Positions 37,787 to 49,051 are shown, counted from the stretch's first letter. The stretch is DNA of 64,000 bases from Gammaproteobacteria bacterium Ga0077536 (GCA_001464935.1 LNEL01000058.1:62001-126000), one strand, 5' to 3'. Made by a program: numbers and translations. The notes: generated from the sequence alone by a model not told the origin.

Positions 37787-38611
37787 ATGACTTCCACGAT
37801 AGCCTTCATCGGCGTCGGCAATATGGGCCGCGCCATACTCGGCGGCTTGCTCAACGGCGGCCATCCACCTGAACGGCTGCGGGCCGCCGATGCGGACGCT
37901 GCGGCGTGTGCCCGCGTGCAGACCGAATTCGGCGTCGCCGCCAGCGCCGACAACCACGCCGCGGCGGCCGACGCCGACGTGCTGGTCCTCGCGGTCAAGC
38001 CGCAGCAGCTCAAGGCCGTCGCCGCCGGCCTCGTGCCGGCCACCGGGAGCCGGCGTCCGCTGGTGTTGTCGATCGCGGCGGGAATCGGCACCGCCGCCCT
38101 GGCCGGCTGGTTCGGCGCCGACACCCCGATCGTGCGCAGCATGCCGAACACGCCGGCCCTGATCGGCCGCGGGACTTCAGCCCTGTATGCGACGGCCGCC
38201 ACTGACGAGGCGCGACGCGCGCTCGCCGAGTCCATCATGCGGGCGGTGGGCGTCGTGCACTGGCTCGACGATGAATCCCTGATGGACGCGGTCACCGCGC
38301 TGTCCGGCAGCGGCCCGGCCTACCTGTTCCGGGTCATCGAATGTCTGGCGCAGAGCGGCGAGCGTCTGGGCCTGGACCCGGCGCTGGCGCGGCGACTGGC
38401 GCTCGAGACCGCGGCCGGCGCGAGCGAACTCGCGCTCGGGTCGCCGTTCGATCCGGCGACGCTGCGCGCCCAGGTCACGTCGAAAGGGGGCACCACGGAG
38501 CAGGCGCTCAGGGTGCTCGACGAAGGCGGTATCGACGCGCTGTTCAGCCGCGCCCTGACGGCGGCGCGCGACCGGTCCCGCGCACTGTCCGAGGAGTTTG
38601 GCAAAGCATGA
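37787..38611 (+). CDS. proC: Pyrroline-5-carboxylate reductase
   Basis: A 274-residue enzyme with the N-terminal Rossmann start IAFIGVGNMGRAILGGL, VLAVKPQQL, RSMPNTPALIGRG and the C-terminal signature ALSGSGPAYLF ... TSKGGTTEQAL. It carries out the last step of proline synthesis. Its stop overlaps the yggT ATG (ATGA). Together with proA at 6777, two of the three proline enzymes are in the window at separate loci. Confidence 0.96.
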   Translation: MTSTIAFIGVGNMGRAILGGLLNGGHPPERLRAADADAAACARVQTEFGVAASADNHAAAADADVLVLAVKPQQLKAVAAGLVPATGSRRPLVLSIAAGIGTAALAGWFGADTPIVRSMPNTPALIGRGTSALYATAATDEARRALAESIMRAVGVVHWLDDESLMDAVTALSGSGPAYLFRVIECLAQSGERLGLDPALARRLALETAAGASELALGSPFDPATLRAQVTSKGGTTEQALRVLDEGGIDALFSRALTAARDRSRALSEEFGKA

Positions 38612-39186
38612 ACGGTGGTTATGTCGCAAACGCCGGCACGTTTCTGATCGACGTGATTTTCGGCCTCTACATCGGCGCGGTGATGCTGCGCCTGTTTCTG
38701 CAGTGGGCGCGCGCGGACTTCTACAATCCACTGTCGCAGGCCATCGTGAAAGTCACGAACCCGGTGCTGCGGCCGCTGCGCCGCTACATTCCCGCGATTG
38801 GTCGCGTGGACACCGCGAGCGTGGTGCTGATCCTCGCGCTGCAGATGCTGAACCTGTGGCTGTCGCTCGCGCTGTCCGGCGCGGTCGGCGCCGGCATCGG
38901 CGGAATCGCCGTGATGGCGGTGGCTGAACTGCTGTCGAAGGCGCTTTATATCTTCATGTTCGCGCTCTTCATCCAGGTGATCGCGAGCTGGGTGTCGCCG
39001 GGCGCCTACAACCCGGCACTGTCACTCGTCGATTCGATCACCGGGCCCGTGCTGCGGCCGCTGCGCTCGGTGCTGCCATCGCTCGGCGGCCTCGACCTGT
39101 CGCCGATGCTCGCGCTGGTCGGCCTGCAGCTCGCGCAGATGCTGCTGGTCGCCCCGATCCGCGATTTCGCGATCACCCTGTTCTGA
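38608..39186 (+). CDS. yggT: YggT family inner membrane protein
   Basis: A 192-residue protein with two YggT repeats, each a hydrophobic hairpin: FLIDVIFGLYIGAVMLRLFLQW...NPVLRPLRRYIP, and ALYIFMFALFIQVIASWVSP...GPVLRPLRSVLPSLGGLDLSPM. Four to five membrane segments are expected. It has been linked to osmotic stress and potassium, but the function is not settled. It overlaps proC by 4 bp. Confidence 0.93.
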   Translation: MNGGYVANAGTFLIDVIFGLYIGAVMLRLFLQWARADFYNPLSQAIVKVTNPVLRPLRRYIPAIGRVDTASVVLILALQMLNLWLSLALSGAVGAGIGGIAVMAVAELLSKALYIFMFALFIQVIASWVSPGAYNPALSLVDSITGPVLRPLRSVLPSLGGLDLSPMLALVGLQLAQMLLVAPIRDFAITLF

Positions 39187-39193
39187 GCATGAC

Positions 39194-39538
39194 GTGGACT
39201 GGTATGCCTGGCGCGGCGACACGCTGGTGCTGAAACTGCGCGTGCAGCCGCGCGCGCGGCAGCCGGGCATCGACGGCCTGCACGGCAATCGCCTGCGCGT
39301 GCGCCTCCAGGCGCCGCCCGTCGACGACAAGGCGAACGAGGAATTGCTCGGCGTGCTGGCGGCGGCGTTCGGCCTGCCGCGGCGCGCCGCAGCCATTACG
39401 CAGGGCGAACACGGCCAGCAGAAAACCGTCGCGCTGACCGCGCCGCGCGCGCTGCCGGCCTGGTTCGGTGAACTCGGTGGCCTGCCTTGCCCGGGCGGCG
39501 GTGCGTCTTTAGACTCGCTGCCCCGCGGCAGCAACTGA
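39194..39538 (+). CDS. yggU: YggU/DUF167 family protein
   Basis: A 114-residue protein, GTG start. The DUF167 core is visible as LVLKLRVQPRARQPGI, GNRLRVRLQAPPVDDKANEELLGVLA, and a GEHGQQKTV strand. The C-terminal ~25 residues (GGLPCPGGGASLDSLPRGSN) are not conserved. Function is unknown. It lies 7 bp after yggT and 21 bp before metX, so it is likely part of the yggS-to-metW transcript. Confidence 0.9.
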   Translation: MDWYAWRGDTLVLKLRVQPRARQPGIDGLHGNRLRVRLQAPPVDDKANEELLGVLAAAFGLPRRAAAITQGEHGQQKTVALTAPRALPAWFGELGGLPCPGGGASLDSLPRGSN

Positions 39539-39559
39539 TTCCGAGGTCCCGAACGCCCC

Positions 39560-40711
39560 ATGTCAGCCGGCTTTCCCGCCAACAGCGTCGGCCTGGTCGT
39601 TCCGCAACGCCAGCATTTCGAGGCGCCGCTGACCCTCGAATGCGGCGTCACGCTCGAGCGCTTCGAACTGGTCTACGAGACTTACGGCCGGCTCAACGCG
39701 GCGCGCGACAACGCGGTGCTGATCTGTCACGCGTTGAGCGGCGATCACCACGCCGCCGGCTACCACGCCGCCGACGACCGCCGGCCCGGCTGGTGGGACA
39801 ACTGCATCGGGCCGGGGCGGCCGGTCGACACCAACCGCTTCTTCGTCGTGTGTCCGAACAATCTCGGCGGCTGCGCCGGTTCGACCGGACCGCTCAGCGA
39901 GAACCCCGCCACCGGCCGGCCGTTCGGTCCGGATTTTCCGATCGTCACCGTGCGCGACTGGGTCGAAAGCCAGGCGCGTCTGGCCGACGCGCTCGGGATT
40001 CCCAGCTGGGCCGCGGTGCTCGGCGGTAGCCTCGGCGGCATGCAGGCGCTGCAGTGGGCCATCGATTACCCCGACCGCGTGCGCCACGCCGTGGTGATCG
40101 CCGCCGCGCCGAAACTCTCGACGCAGAACATCGCGTTCAACGAAGTCGCCCGACATGCGATTCGTTCCGATGCGAATTTCCACGGCGGCCGCTATTTCGA
40201 TCATGACGCGGTGCCCGAACACGGGCTGATGCTCGCCCGCATGCTGGGCCACATCACCTACCTGTCCGACGACGTGCTGATGTCGCGCTTCGGGCGCGAA
40301 CTGCGCGACGGCAAGATTGGGTTCGGCTACGACGTCGAATTCCAGATCGAGAGCTATCTGCGTCACCAAGGCGAGTCGTTCGTCAAACGTTTCGATGCGA
40401 ACACCTACCTGCTGATGACGCGTTCGCTCGACTACTTCGACCCGTCGCGCGAGTTCAACGGCAACCTGGCCGCCGCTGTCGCACGCGCCAGCGCCAAGTT
40501 CCTGGTGGTCTCCTTCAGCAGCGACTGGCGCTTCTCACCGGCGCGCTCGCGCGAGATCGTGCGCGCGCTGCTCGACGCCGACCGTGATGTCAGCTACGTC
40601 GAAATCGAATCGGAGCAGGGCCACGACTCGTTCCTGCTCGAGGTGCCGCTCTATCACCGCGTGCTGCGCACCTATTTCCAGGGCATGCCGCTGTCGAGCC
40701 TCGAACCATGA
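39560..40711 (+). CDS. metX: Homoserine O-acyltransferase MetX
   Basis: A 383-residue alpha/beta hydrolase. The nucleophile is S157 in [13 protein letters not shown], the Asp is in [10 protein letters not shown], and the His in [24 protein letters not shown] forms the oxyanion region. MetX enzymes activate homoserine for methionine synthesis with either acetyl-CoA or succinyl-CoA; many gammaproteobacterial MetX use succinyl-CoA, and I cannot settle which here. It overlaps metW by 4 bp. Confidence 0.95.
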   Translation: MSAGFPANSVGLVVPQRQHFEAPLTLECGVTLERFELVYETYGRLNAARDNAVLICHALSGDHHAAGYHAADDRRPGWWDNCIGPGRPVDTNRFFVVCPNNLGGCAGSTGPLSENPATGRPFGPDFPIVTVRDWVESQARLADALGIPSWAAVLGGSLGGMQALQWAIDYPDRVRHAVVIAAAPKLSTQNIAFNEVARHAIRSDANFHGGRYFDHDAVPEHGLMLARMLGHITYLSDDVLMSRFGRELRDGKIGFGYDVEFQIESYLRHQGESFVKRFDANTYLLMTRSLDYFDPSREFNGNLAAAVARASAKFLVVSFSSDWRFSPARSREIVRALLDADRDVSYVEIESEQGHDSFLLEVPLYHRVLRTYFQGMPLSSLEP

Positions 40712-41307
40712 TGCTGCGCGAGGAACAGGCTCTGATCGCGCGCTGGATCGCGCCTGGCAGCCGCGTGCTGGACCTCGGCTGTGGCGACGGCTCGCTGCTG
40801 TCGCACCTGCGGCTGGACCGCAACGTCACGAGCTACGGCATCGAGATCGACAGCGAAAACATCGTCAAATGCATCGCCTCCGGCGTCAACGTGATCCATT
40901 CGGATCTCGATCGCGGCCTGTCGGACTTCGACGACAACTCGTTCGACTACGTCGTGATGACCCAGACCCTGCAGGCAGTGCGTTATCCGAATCGCCTGCT
41001 GCGCGAGATGCTGCGCGTCGGCCGCGAGGGGATTGTGACCTTTCCGAACTTCGGGCACTGGCGCTGCCGCCTGCAGGTGCTCGCCGGCCGCATGCCGGTG
41101 ACGCGCCATCTGCCGAGCACCTGGTACGACACGCAAAACATTCACATGTGCACGGTGCGGGATTTCGAAGCGCTGTGCGCCGAGGAACGCATCGAGGTGC
41201 TGCAGCACGCCGCCGTCGACACCGCCCACCGCTCGGCGCTCGCAATGCGCGTGCTGCCGAACCTCTTCAGCGAAATCGCCGTCTACCGCTTCCGGCGTCG
41301 CGCCTGA
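40708..41307 (+). CDS. metW: Methionine biosynthesis protein MetW
   Basis: A 199-residue SAM-methyltransferase-fold protein with [45 protein letters not shown] and [14 protein letters not shown] sequence ([19 protein letters not shown]), all MetW hallmarks. MetW works with MetX and appears needed for its activity in several proteobacteria. It starts inside the last codons of metX. Confidence 0.96.
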   Translation: MMLREEQALIARWIAPGSRVLDLGCGDGSLLSHLRLDRNVTSYGIEIDSENIVKCIASGVNVIHSDLDRGLSDFDDNSFDYVVMTQTLQAVRYPNRLLREMLRVGREGIVTFPNFGHWRCRLQVLAGRMPVTRHLPSTWYDTQNIHMCTVRDFEALCAEERIEVLQHAAVDTAHRSALAMRVLPNLFSEIAVYRFRRRA

Positions 41308-41368
41308 CCAGCTGACGGAACCCGGCCTCCTGCCAGACACGAAGGCGCCGGGATCCGCGCCGGGCCCG

Positions 41369-42202
41369 CTAGCCCTTGCGCCGCGACGGACGCGCCGGCG
41401 CCGCGGGCGTGGCGACACGGCGAAAATCGTCGATGCTGCAGGCGTAGTCGACGGTCAAAGGCGCGTGGTCCGAGAACGGCTGCGCCGTGTAGATCGCCGC
41501 GTCCCTGATGTGCGCGCCCAGCCCCGGCGTGACGATGTGGTAGTCGATGCGCCAACCGACGTTCTTCGCGCGTGCCTGGCCGCGGTTCGACCACCACGTG
41601 TACTGGTCCGGCTGCTGGTTGACGACGCGAAACGCGTCGATCCACCCCGCGTCGCCGAACAGCTCGTCGAGCCACGCGCGCTCCTCGGGCAGGAAGCCCG
41701 AATTCTTCTGGTTCGAGCGCCAGTTCTTCAGATCGATGGCCTTGTGCGCGATGTTCCAGTCACCGCACAGCACGAATTCGCGCGGCGTCACGCGGTGTGA
41801 GCGCAACACGGGCATGTAGCGGGCGAGAAAATCGAACTTCGCCTGCTGCCGCAGTTCGCTGGACGAACCCGACGGCAGGTAGACCGACGCGACGCTGAGC
41901 GTGCCGAAGTCCAGTTGCAGGTAGCGGCCCTCGCGATCGAAATCCGGCCAGCCGAGGCCGCGCACCACGGTGTCCGGCACGTGCCGGCTGAACACCGCGA
42001 CGCCGCTGTAGCCGGGCTTCTCGGCGTCTTCGAAATAGGCGTGCCAGCCGGGCGGTTCGCGCAGCGCCGGTTCCAGCACGGCCACCTGGGCCTTGGTTTC
42101 CTGCAGGCACACGATGTCCGCGTCCTGCAGCGCGAGCCAGTCATAGAAACCCTTGCGGTGGGCCGAGCGGATACCGTTGCAGTTCAGTGAAATGATGCGC
42201 AT
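41369..42202 (-). CDS. xth: Exodeoxyribonuclease III family protein
   Basis: About 277 residues from MRIISLNCNGIRSA; an ATG three codons earlier (42211) is possible. All catalytic residues of the AP-endonuclease family are present: Glu in CLQETKAQ, Asp and Asn in CGDWNIAH, and Asp-His in SDHAPLTVDY. It hydrolyses AP sites and 3' blocks in DNA repair. In Pseudomonas the gene beside pyrE is crc, a paralogue that lost these residues; this protein keeps them, so it is a nuclease rather than Crc. It is divergent from pyrE. Confidence 0.93.
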   Translation of the reverse strand: MRIISLNCNGIRSAHRKGFYDWLALQDADIVCLQETKAQVAVLEPALREPPGWHAYFEDAEKPGYSGVAVFSRHVPDTVVRGLGWPDFDREGRYLQLDFGTLSVASVYLPSGSSSELRQQAKFDFLARYMPVLRSHRVTPREFVLCGDWNIAHKAIDLKNWRSNQKNSGFLPEERAWLDELFGDAGWIDAFRVVNQQPDQYTWWSNRGQARAKNVGWRIDYHIVTPGLGAHIRDAAIYTAQPFSDHAPLTVDYACSIDDFRRVATPAAPARPSRRKG

Positions 42203-42228
42203 GTTCTTCATTCTCGGGCGGGCGACGT

Positions 42229-42256
42229 TTGAAGCCCCGACGGGCGTCGCTATGAT
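42229..42256 (+). promoter_or_regulatory. Predicted sigma-70 promoter of pyrE
   Basis: TTGAAG (42229-42234) and TATGAT (42251-42256) with 16-bp spacing, 28 bp before the pyrE ATG. No attenuator-like hairpin with a T-run is seen between promoter and start, unlike E. coli rph-pyrE. Confidence 0.5.
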
Positions 42257-42284
42257 ACGCCGTCACCTTTGAGGCAGTCGTCCC

Positions 42285-42944
42285 ATGCAGGCATACCAGC
42301 GGTCATTCATCGAATTCGCGCTCGAACGCAAGGCGCTGCGCTTCGGCAGTTTCACCCTGAAATCGGGACGCCAGAGTCCGTATTTCTTCAACACCGGCGT
42401 GTTCGATTCCGGCGACGCGCTGGCGCGGCTGGGCGAATATTACGCCGCCGCGCTCGCGGCCTCGGCGCTGTCCTTCGACATGCTGTTCGGACCGGCCTAC
42501 AAGGGGATTCCGCTGGGCGCCGCAGCAGCCATCAGCCTGTCGCGCGATCACCATCGCGACGTGCCGTTCTGCTTCAATCGCAAGGAAGCCAAAGATCACG
42601 GCGAAGGCGGCACCACCCTCGGGGCGGCGCTCAAGGGGCGGGTGGTGATCGTCGACGACGTCATCTCGGCCGGCACTTCGGTCAACGAATCGGTCGGCAT
42701 CATTCGGGCCGCCGGGGCCGAGCCGGTCGGGGTCCTGATCTCGCTCGACCGCCAGGAACGCGGGCAGGGCGCACTCTCGGCTGCGCAGGAAGTCGAACGG
42801 AAACACGGGATGCCTGTGTTAAGCATCGTTACGTTGGCCGACGTGCGGCAGTTTCTGGCCGATCGCGGCGATGCGGCTCAAGATCTGGCGGCGATTGACG
42901 ACTATCTTAGCCGGTACGGCGCCGAGCCCGGCGCCGCCGCATAG
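42285..42944 (+). CDS. pyrE: Orotate phosphoribosyltransferase
   Basis: A 219-residue type I PRTase. The PRPP loop is [13 protein letters not shown], with [14 protein letters not shown] at the N-terminus and the flexible loop [12 protein letters not shown]. It converts orotate and PRPP to OMP in pyrimidine synthesis. Length and motifs are standard. Its neighbourhood (xth on one side, slmA beyond the next gene) combines Pseudomonas and enterobacterial orders. Confidence 0.97.
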   Translation: MQAYQRSFIEFALERKALRFGSFTLKSGRQSPYFFNTGVFDSGDALARLGEYYAAALAASALSFDMLFGPAYKGIPLGAAAAISLSRDHHRDVPFCFNRKEAKDHGEGGTTLGAALKGRVVIVDDVISAGTSVNESVGIIRAAGAEPVGVLISLDRQERGQGALSAAQEVERKHGMPVLSIVTLADVRQFLADRGDAAQDLAAIDDYLSRYGAEPGAAA

Positions 42945-43032
42945 TCGTTCAGCACCGGTTGCGTCCGCCCGGCGTAACAGTGCCGACCCAGGCGTGGCCC
43001 CGGGGACACGCCCCAACACCAGGTAGGAAACG

Positions 43033-43689
43033 ATGAGTCAGGGATTTTCGAGTCGTCGGATGCGCGCAGGCCTGCTGGCCGCGCTCGTGTTGCAGCCGCT
43101 CGTCGCACTCGCAGGCATCAAGTGCTGGACCAACAACGAAGGCGTGCGGGAGTGCGGCAACGCCGTGCCGCCGGAATTCGCTCAGGGCGGCCACGAGGAA
43201 AAGCGTGCCAATGGCATCGTCGTGCGCAAGCAGGAGCGCAGCAAGACGCCGGAAGAAGTGGCCGCCGAACGCGATCGGCGCACGGCCGAAGCGAAGGCCA
43301 AGGCCGCCAGCGAGGCGGCGGCGGCGAAGCAGGCGGCGGCCGACCGCGTGCTGCTCGACACCTTCAGCTCGGAAGACGACCTGATGCTCGCGCGCGACGG
43401 CCAGCTGACGAACGTCGAGTCGCTGATCAAGGTCACCGAAAGTCACGTCAAAAAGCTCGATCGACAGCTCGACCAGATGATCAGCCAGGCTGCCGATATC
43501 GAGAAGCGCGGCCGGAAAGTGCCTGAGAACCTGACGAACAACATCGAGAACGTGCGCGGGCAGATCGACGAGCAGAAGCTGTTCATCGAAGCCAAGCGCC
43601 TGGAACAGAAGACCATCGGTGCGAAGTTCGACGCCGATATCGCCCGCTTCCGCGAACTGCGCAGCAAGCGCACCGCGACGGCGAACTAG
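43033..43689 (+). CDS. Exported coiled-coil protein of unknown function
   Basis: 218 residues, preceded by a strong AGGTAGGA ribosome site. A signal peptide (RAGLLAALVLQPLVALA) is followed by GIKCWTNNEGVRECGNAVPPEF, a short Cys-pair module like the DUF4124 N-terminus. The rest (about 60-215) is a charged, Ala/Lys/Glu-rich coiled coil. It is probably periplasmic. It sits alone between pyrE and slmA. I do not recognise a function; a structural or envelope role is only a guess. Confidence 0.8.
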   Translation: MSQGFSSRRMRAGLLAALVLQPLVALAGIKCWTNNEGVRECGNAVPPEFAQGGHEEKRANGIVVRKQERSKTPEEVAAERDRRTAEAKAKAASEAAAAKQAAADRVLLDTFSSEDDLMLARDGQLTNVESLIKVTESHVKKLDRQLDQMISQAADIEKRGRKVPENLTNNIENVRGQIDEQKLFIEAKRLEQKTIGAKFDADIARFRELRSKRTATAN

Positions 43690-43692
43690 CCG

Positions 43693-43737
43693 GCCCGCCG
43701 GCGGGCGGCAACCGACCGGGCCTGCCGCTGGCAGGCC
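43693..43737. other. Two perfect hairpins in the convergent gap before slmA
   Basis: GCCCGCCGGCGGGC (43693-43706) is a perfect palindrome, and GGCCTGCC / GGCAGGCC (43719-43726, 43730-43737) form an 8-bp stem with a 3-base loop. They fill the 63-bp gap between two convergent genes. No T-run follows, so they are candidate Rho-assisted or bidirectional stop structures. Confidence 0.45.
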
Positions 43738-43752
43738 GCCCTGCCAGCCCCG

Positions 43753-45254
<1,502 letters not shown>

Positions 45255-45281
45255 TCACTCCGGCGGCGTATCGGGCCTGGT

Positions 45282-47762
45282 TCAGAAGGGAAGTGTCAGC
45301 GACGGTTCGACGGCGAGCAGCAGATGACGGAAACGCTCCTTGATGTTCTCGAGCGCTTCGGCCGTGTCGCCTTCGAACCGCAGCACGATGCTGGGCGTGG
45401 TGTTCGATGGCCGCACGAGCCCCCAGCTGTCGGGCAAATCGACGCGGAAGCCGTCGATATCGGTGATCTCGGCGTCCGGGAAGTCGGCCTGCTCGAGGAT
45501 GCGCGCCATGAAATCGGCGTGCGCGCCTTCCGGCATGTCGAGTTTCAGCTCGGGCGTCGCGACGCCATTCGGCAGGCTCGCGAACACTTCTTCCGGCGGC
45601 ATCTTCGCGTTGACGAGGATCTCCAGCAGGCGGGCGGCGGCATACAGCGCGTCGTCGAAACCGTACCAGCGTTCCTTGAAGCAGATGTGGCCGCTCATCT
45701 CGCCGCCGAGGAGCGCACCGGTTTCCTGCATCTTCGACTTGATCAGCGAGTGGCCGGTCTTCCACATGATCGGCTCGCCGCCGGCTTCGCGGATGACGTC
45801 GGCGAGGCGGCGCGAGCATTTGACGTCGTAGATGATCTTCGCGCCCGGGTTGCGCGACAGCACATCGCGCGCGAACAGCATCAGCTGCCGATCTGCCCAC
45901 AGGATGTTGCCGTTGCGATCGACGACGCCGAGGCGGTCCCCGTCGCCATCGAAGGCGAGGCCGAGATCGGCGTCCTCGTGCTTGACCATGATGATCAGGT
46001 CTTCGAGGTTCGCGGGCACGCTGGGGTCGGGATGGTGATTCGGGAATTCGCCGTCGACTTCGCAGTAGAGTTCGATGACGTCGTGGCCGATCGCGCGCAG
46101 GATGTGCGGCGCGACGATCCCGGGCACGCCGTTGCCGCAGTCGACGACGACCTTCAGCGTGTGGCCCAGCGACACCGGAATTTCCTCGCTGATGCGACGG
46201 ATGTAATCCGGGACGATTTCCGTCTGCTGCAGGGCGCCTTCGCCGCTGGTGTAATCCTGCTGTTCGACCCGGCGGCGGATTGCCTGGATCGCGTCCCCGC
46301 TGAGCGCCTTGCCGTTCAGCACGATCTTCAGGCCATTGTATTCCGGCGGGTTGTGGCTGCCGGTGATCATCACGCCCGTCCGGGTGTCGAGATAATGCGT
46401 GGCGAAGTACAGCACCGGCGTCGGCGTCAGGCCGATTTCGAGCACGTCGCGGCCCGATGCGAGCAGGCCCTGCACCAGCGACTCCTGCAGCGATACGCTC
46501 GACACGCGGCCGTCGCGCGCGACGATCACGGTCTGCTGGCCCTGCGCATGCGCCTCCGAGCCGATGGCACGGCCCAGTTGCACCATCGCGTCGTTTGTCA
46601 GCGAGGCGCCGACGACGCCGCGGATGTCATAGCTGCGGAAAATGACCGGGTCGATCGGCCCGGCGGCCGACGGTGCCGGGGGCCTGGCCGGCGGCGGTTC
46701 CGCCGCCTGCCGGATCACCGTCGTTTCAGTCGCCGGAATTTCGGTCGTGCGGGAAAACTCGGGCTGGGCGACGACCTGCGCGACGGGCTGCACGCGCGCC
46801 GCCGCACCGGGCAGCAGTTGCTCGAGCCCGGGGTATTCGCCGTTGAGAATGGCGCGCACGGCACCCTGAAAATCGGATTCCGGCACCTGGCCCGCCGAGG
46901 CGGCCGCACCGCCCGCGCGGCGGCGACGTATCAGCACGACCGCGAGACCGGCGAGCACGAGCGCGCCGGCCGGCAGGATCAGGCTGTCGAGCGAAAACCC
47001 GGTCTGACCGGCACCCGGACGTCCGGCATGACGCAGCACGACCTGCCAGGTCGTGCCCGGTACCGCGGCCTGCGCGACATCGACCCGACCGTCGGCCGCC
47101 TCGCCCTGTTTGGCGATGATCAGCGGCGGCGCGCCGCTTGCCGCCTGCCGCAATTCGACTTCGAAGCCCTGGCCGTCGAGTTTCGCGACGACGTCGCGAA
47201 CGAGCGCTGGCTGCAGGGCGAGATGGAGGAAACCGACCGGCGCGCCGACCGGTGGCACCCGGCGCACGATCGCGATGTGCGCATCGTCGGTGCCGCCGAG
47301 GTGCAGTTCGGCGCTGACGGGCTTTTCCTGCGCTGCGGCCTGGCGCAGCAGGTCGATCGATGCATAGGTCAGCGGGGGCTGCTGGCTGGTGTCCGGTTCG
47401 ACGGTGCCGGCCGGCACGAGGCGCAGCAGCAGGGTCCCGGGAATCGTCTTGCCGAGTTCGTCGCCGACGCGCTGGCGCGCGCTGGGGTCGCCGGTCAGGG
47501 CGCTGACGACCTTCGGATTCTCGGCATAACCGTCGAGCGCGGCACGCACATCATCGAGACTGTTGCCGACCTTTGCGGCGAGCCCCTTGGCGAGGGCTTC
47601 GTGGGCACGCGCGTCGGCGGCCGCCGCGCTGGCGGCGCTCAGCTTGTAGCTGTCGTAGGCATACCAGCCGCCAGCCCCGAGCGCGCCGGCCACGAGCACG
47701 GCGAGAATCGCGCGCTTCGGCAGGCGGCTCAACAGGTCAGCCGGGATGGGGGACTTCCGCAC
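45282..47762 (-). CDS. algC: Phosphomannomutase/phosphoglucomutase with membrane-anchored N-terminal region
   Basis: An 826-residue protein. Residues about 368-826 are a complete four-domain PMM/PGM: FRSYDIRGVVG, the catalytic phosphoserine S469 in MITGSHNPPEYNG, the metal loop LAFDGDGDRLGVVD and GGEMSGHICF. Before it are two membrane segments (about 19-35 and 262-282) that bracket a roughly 225-residue, probably periplasmic, region, then a Pro/Ala-rich linker. Long AlgC forms with such an N-terminus are known in Pseudomonas. It interconverts mannose- or glucose-6- and -1-phosphates for LPS and exopolysaccharide. It overlaps coaBC by 26 bp. Confidence 0.93.
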   Translation of the reverse strand: MRKSPIPADLLSRLPKRAILAVLVAGALGAGGWYAYDSYKLSAASAAAADARAHEALAKGLAAKVGNSLDDVRAALDGYAENPKVVSALTGDPSARQRVGDELGKTIPGTLLLRLVPAGTVEPDTSQQPPLTYASIDLLRQAAAQEKPVSAELHLGGTDDAHIAIVRRVPPVGAPVGFLHLALQPALVRDVVAKLDGQGFEVELRQAASGAPPLIIAKQGEAADGRVDVAQAAVPGTTWQVVLRHAGRPGAGQTGFSLDSLILPAGALVLAGLAVVLIRRRRAGGAAASAGQVPESDFQGAVRAILNGEYPGLEQLLPGAAARVQPVAQVVAQPEFSRTTEIPATETTVIRQAAEPPPARPPAPSAAGPIDPVIFRSYDIRGVVGASLTNDAMVQLGRAIGSEAHAQGQQTVIVARDGRVSSVSLQESLVQGLLASGRDVLEIGLTPTPVLYFATHYLDTRTGVMITGSHNPPEYNGLKIVLNGKALSGDAIQAIRRRVEQQDYTSGEGALQQTEIVPDYIRRISEEIPVSLGHTLKVVVDCGNGVPGIVAPHILRAIGHDVIELYCEVDGEFPNHHPDPSVPANLEDLIIMVKHEDADLGLAFDGDGDRLGVVDRNGNILWADRQLMLFARDVLSRNPGAKIIYDVKCSRRLADVIREAGGEPIMWKTGHSLIKSKMQETGALLGGEMSGHICFKERWYGFDDALYAAARLLEILVNAKMPPEEVFASLPNGVATPELKLDMPEGAHADFMARILEQADFPDAEITDIDGFRVDLPDSWGLVRPSNTTPSIVLRFEGDTAEALENIKERFRHLLLAVEPSLTLPF

Positions 47763-48951
47763 GGTAACGCTCCGCGATGATGGCTACCAGCGCGCGCGCC
47801 AGGATCTGTTTGGAGGCTGTGCCAAGCTGCTTTTCCCCGCCTCTCCAGAACACGCTGAGTTCGTTGTCGTCGCTTTCGAATCCCGTGCCCGCACGGCCAA
47901 CGAGATTGGCGGCAATCATGTTCAGCGACTTGGCTTCGAGCTTGCCCCGCGCGTACTCGGCGAGACGTTCGGTTTCTGCGGCGAAGCCCACGGTGAAGGG
48001 CGCGCCGGGCCGGGCCGCGACTGCCCGGAGTATATCTTGAGTCGGTTCGAGAGTCAGCGTGAGCGCTGCGCCCTCCTTCTTCATCTTCTGCGCGGCCGGC
48101 GCGCTGACGGTGTAGTCGGCGACCGCCGCCGTCGCGATGAAAATGTCGCAGTCCGCCACGTGCGCGAGCACGGCCTGCAGCATGTCCGCCGCGCTCGTGG
48201 CGGCGACGAATTCGCATCCCGCCGGCGGCGCGAGTCGCGTCGGCCCGCTGACGAGGGTGACCTGTGCGCCGGCGTCGCGCGCGGCGGCGGCGACCGCATA
48301 GCCCATCTTGCCGGAGCTGCGGTTGGTGATGAACCGCACGGGGTCGATCGGTTCCTGCGTGGGTCCGGCGGTGATCAGCACGCGCAGACCGGCGAGCGCA
48401 TCGTGCTGGTGGAGCGCGGCGGCCGCCTGCACGATTTCCAGCGGCTCCGCCATCCGGCCGGCGCCCGTTTCACCGCAAGCCTGTCCGCCGTCGTTCGGCC
48501 CGCAGCAGTGCACGCCGCGCTGCTGCAGCAGGGCGACATTGTGCTGGGTCGCCGGGTGCGCCCACATCAGGCGGTTCATCGCCGGCGCCACGAGGAGCGG
48601 CGCGGCGGTCGCCAGGCACAGGGTCGCCGCGAGATCGTCGGCGAGGCCGTGCGCGATGCGGGCGAGAAAATCCGCCGTCGCCGGCGCCACGATCACGAGG
48701 TCGGCCCAGCGCGCGAGTTCGATGTGCCCCATTGCCGCCTCGGCGGCGGGGTCGAGCAGGTCGACGTGCACGGGCGAGCCCGACACCGCCTGGAAGGTCA
48801 GCGGCCGGACGAACTCCGTTGCCGCGGCCGTCATCACCACCCGCACTTCCGCCCCCGCGTCGCGCAGGCGTCGCACGAGCTCCGGCCCTTTGTAGGCGGC
48901 GATCCCGCCGCTGACGATGACGCAGATGTGTCTGTGCGCGAGCGAGTTCAT
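47737..48951 (-). CDS. coaBC: Bifunctional phosphopantothenoylcysteine decarboxylase/synthetase CoaBC
   Basis: A 404-residue two-domain enzyme. The CoaC half has VSGGIAAYKGPELVRRL, the active His in MGHIELARWAD, and PAMNRLMW. The CoaB half begins at VLITAGPTQEPIDPVRFITN with SSGKMGYA and ATAAVADY. It joins cysteine to phosphopantothenate and decarboxylates the product in CoA synthesis. It is the first gene of coaBC-algC-argB-slmA and is divergent from radC. No dut lies after it. Confidence 0.96.
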   Translation of the reverse strand: MNSLAHRHICVIVSGGIAAYKGPELVRRLRDAGAEVRVVMTAAATEFVRPLTFQAVSGSPVHVDLLDPAAEAAMGHIELARWADLVIVAPATADFLARIAHGLADDLAATLCLATAAPLLVAPAMNRLMWAHPATQHNVALLQQRGVHCCGPNDGGQACGETGAGRMAEPLEIVQAAAALHQHDALAGLRVLITAGPTQEPIDPVRFITNRSSGKMGYAVAAAARDAGAQVTLVSGPTRLAPPAGCEFVAATSAADMLQAVLAHVADCDIFIATAAVADYTVSAPAAQKMKKEGAALTLTLEPTQDILRAVAARPGAPFTVGFAAETERLAEYARGKLEAKSLNMIAANLVGRAGTGFESDDNELSVFWRGGEKQLGTASKQILARALVAIIAERYRAEVPHPG

Positions 48952-49051
48952 ATGCTCAAATCAGTGATGAGGCGCTGGATCATACCCCAAGGATCGGGGT
49001 CGACCGCGCACCAGAGCATCGCCCGGCCCGCGTTGGAACAAGGAAGTGAAC

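Noticed and set aside
39539..39559. A SAM riboswitch or other leader before metX
   Set aside because: Only 21 bp separate metX from the upstream gene, too short for any known riboswitch.
41344..41360. GC-rich hairpin between convergent metW and xth
   Set aside because: The best stem is only five pairs and has no T-run, so a terminator call is not justified.
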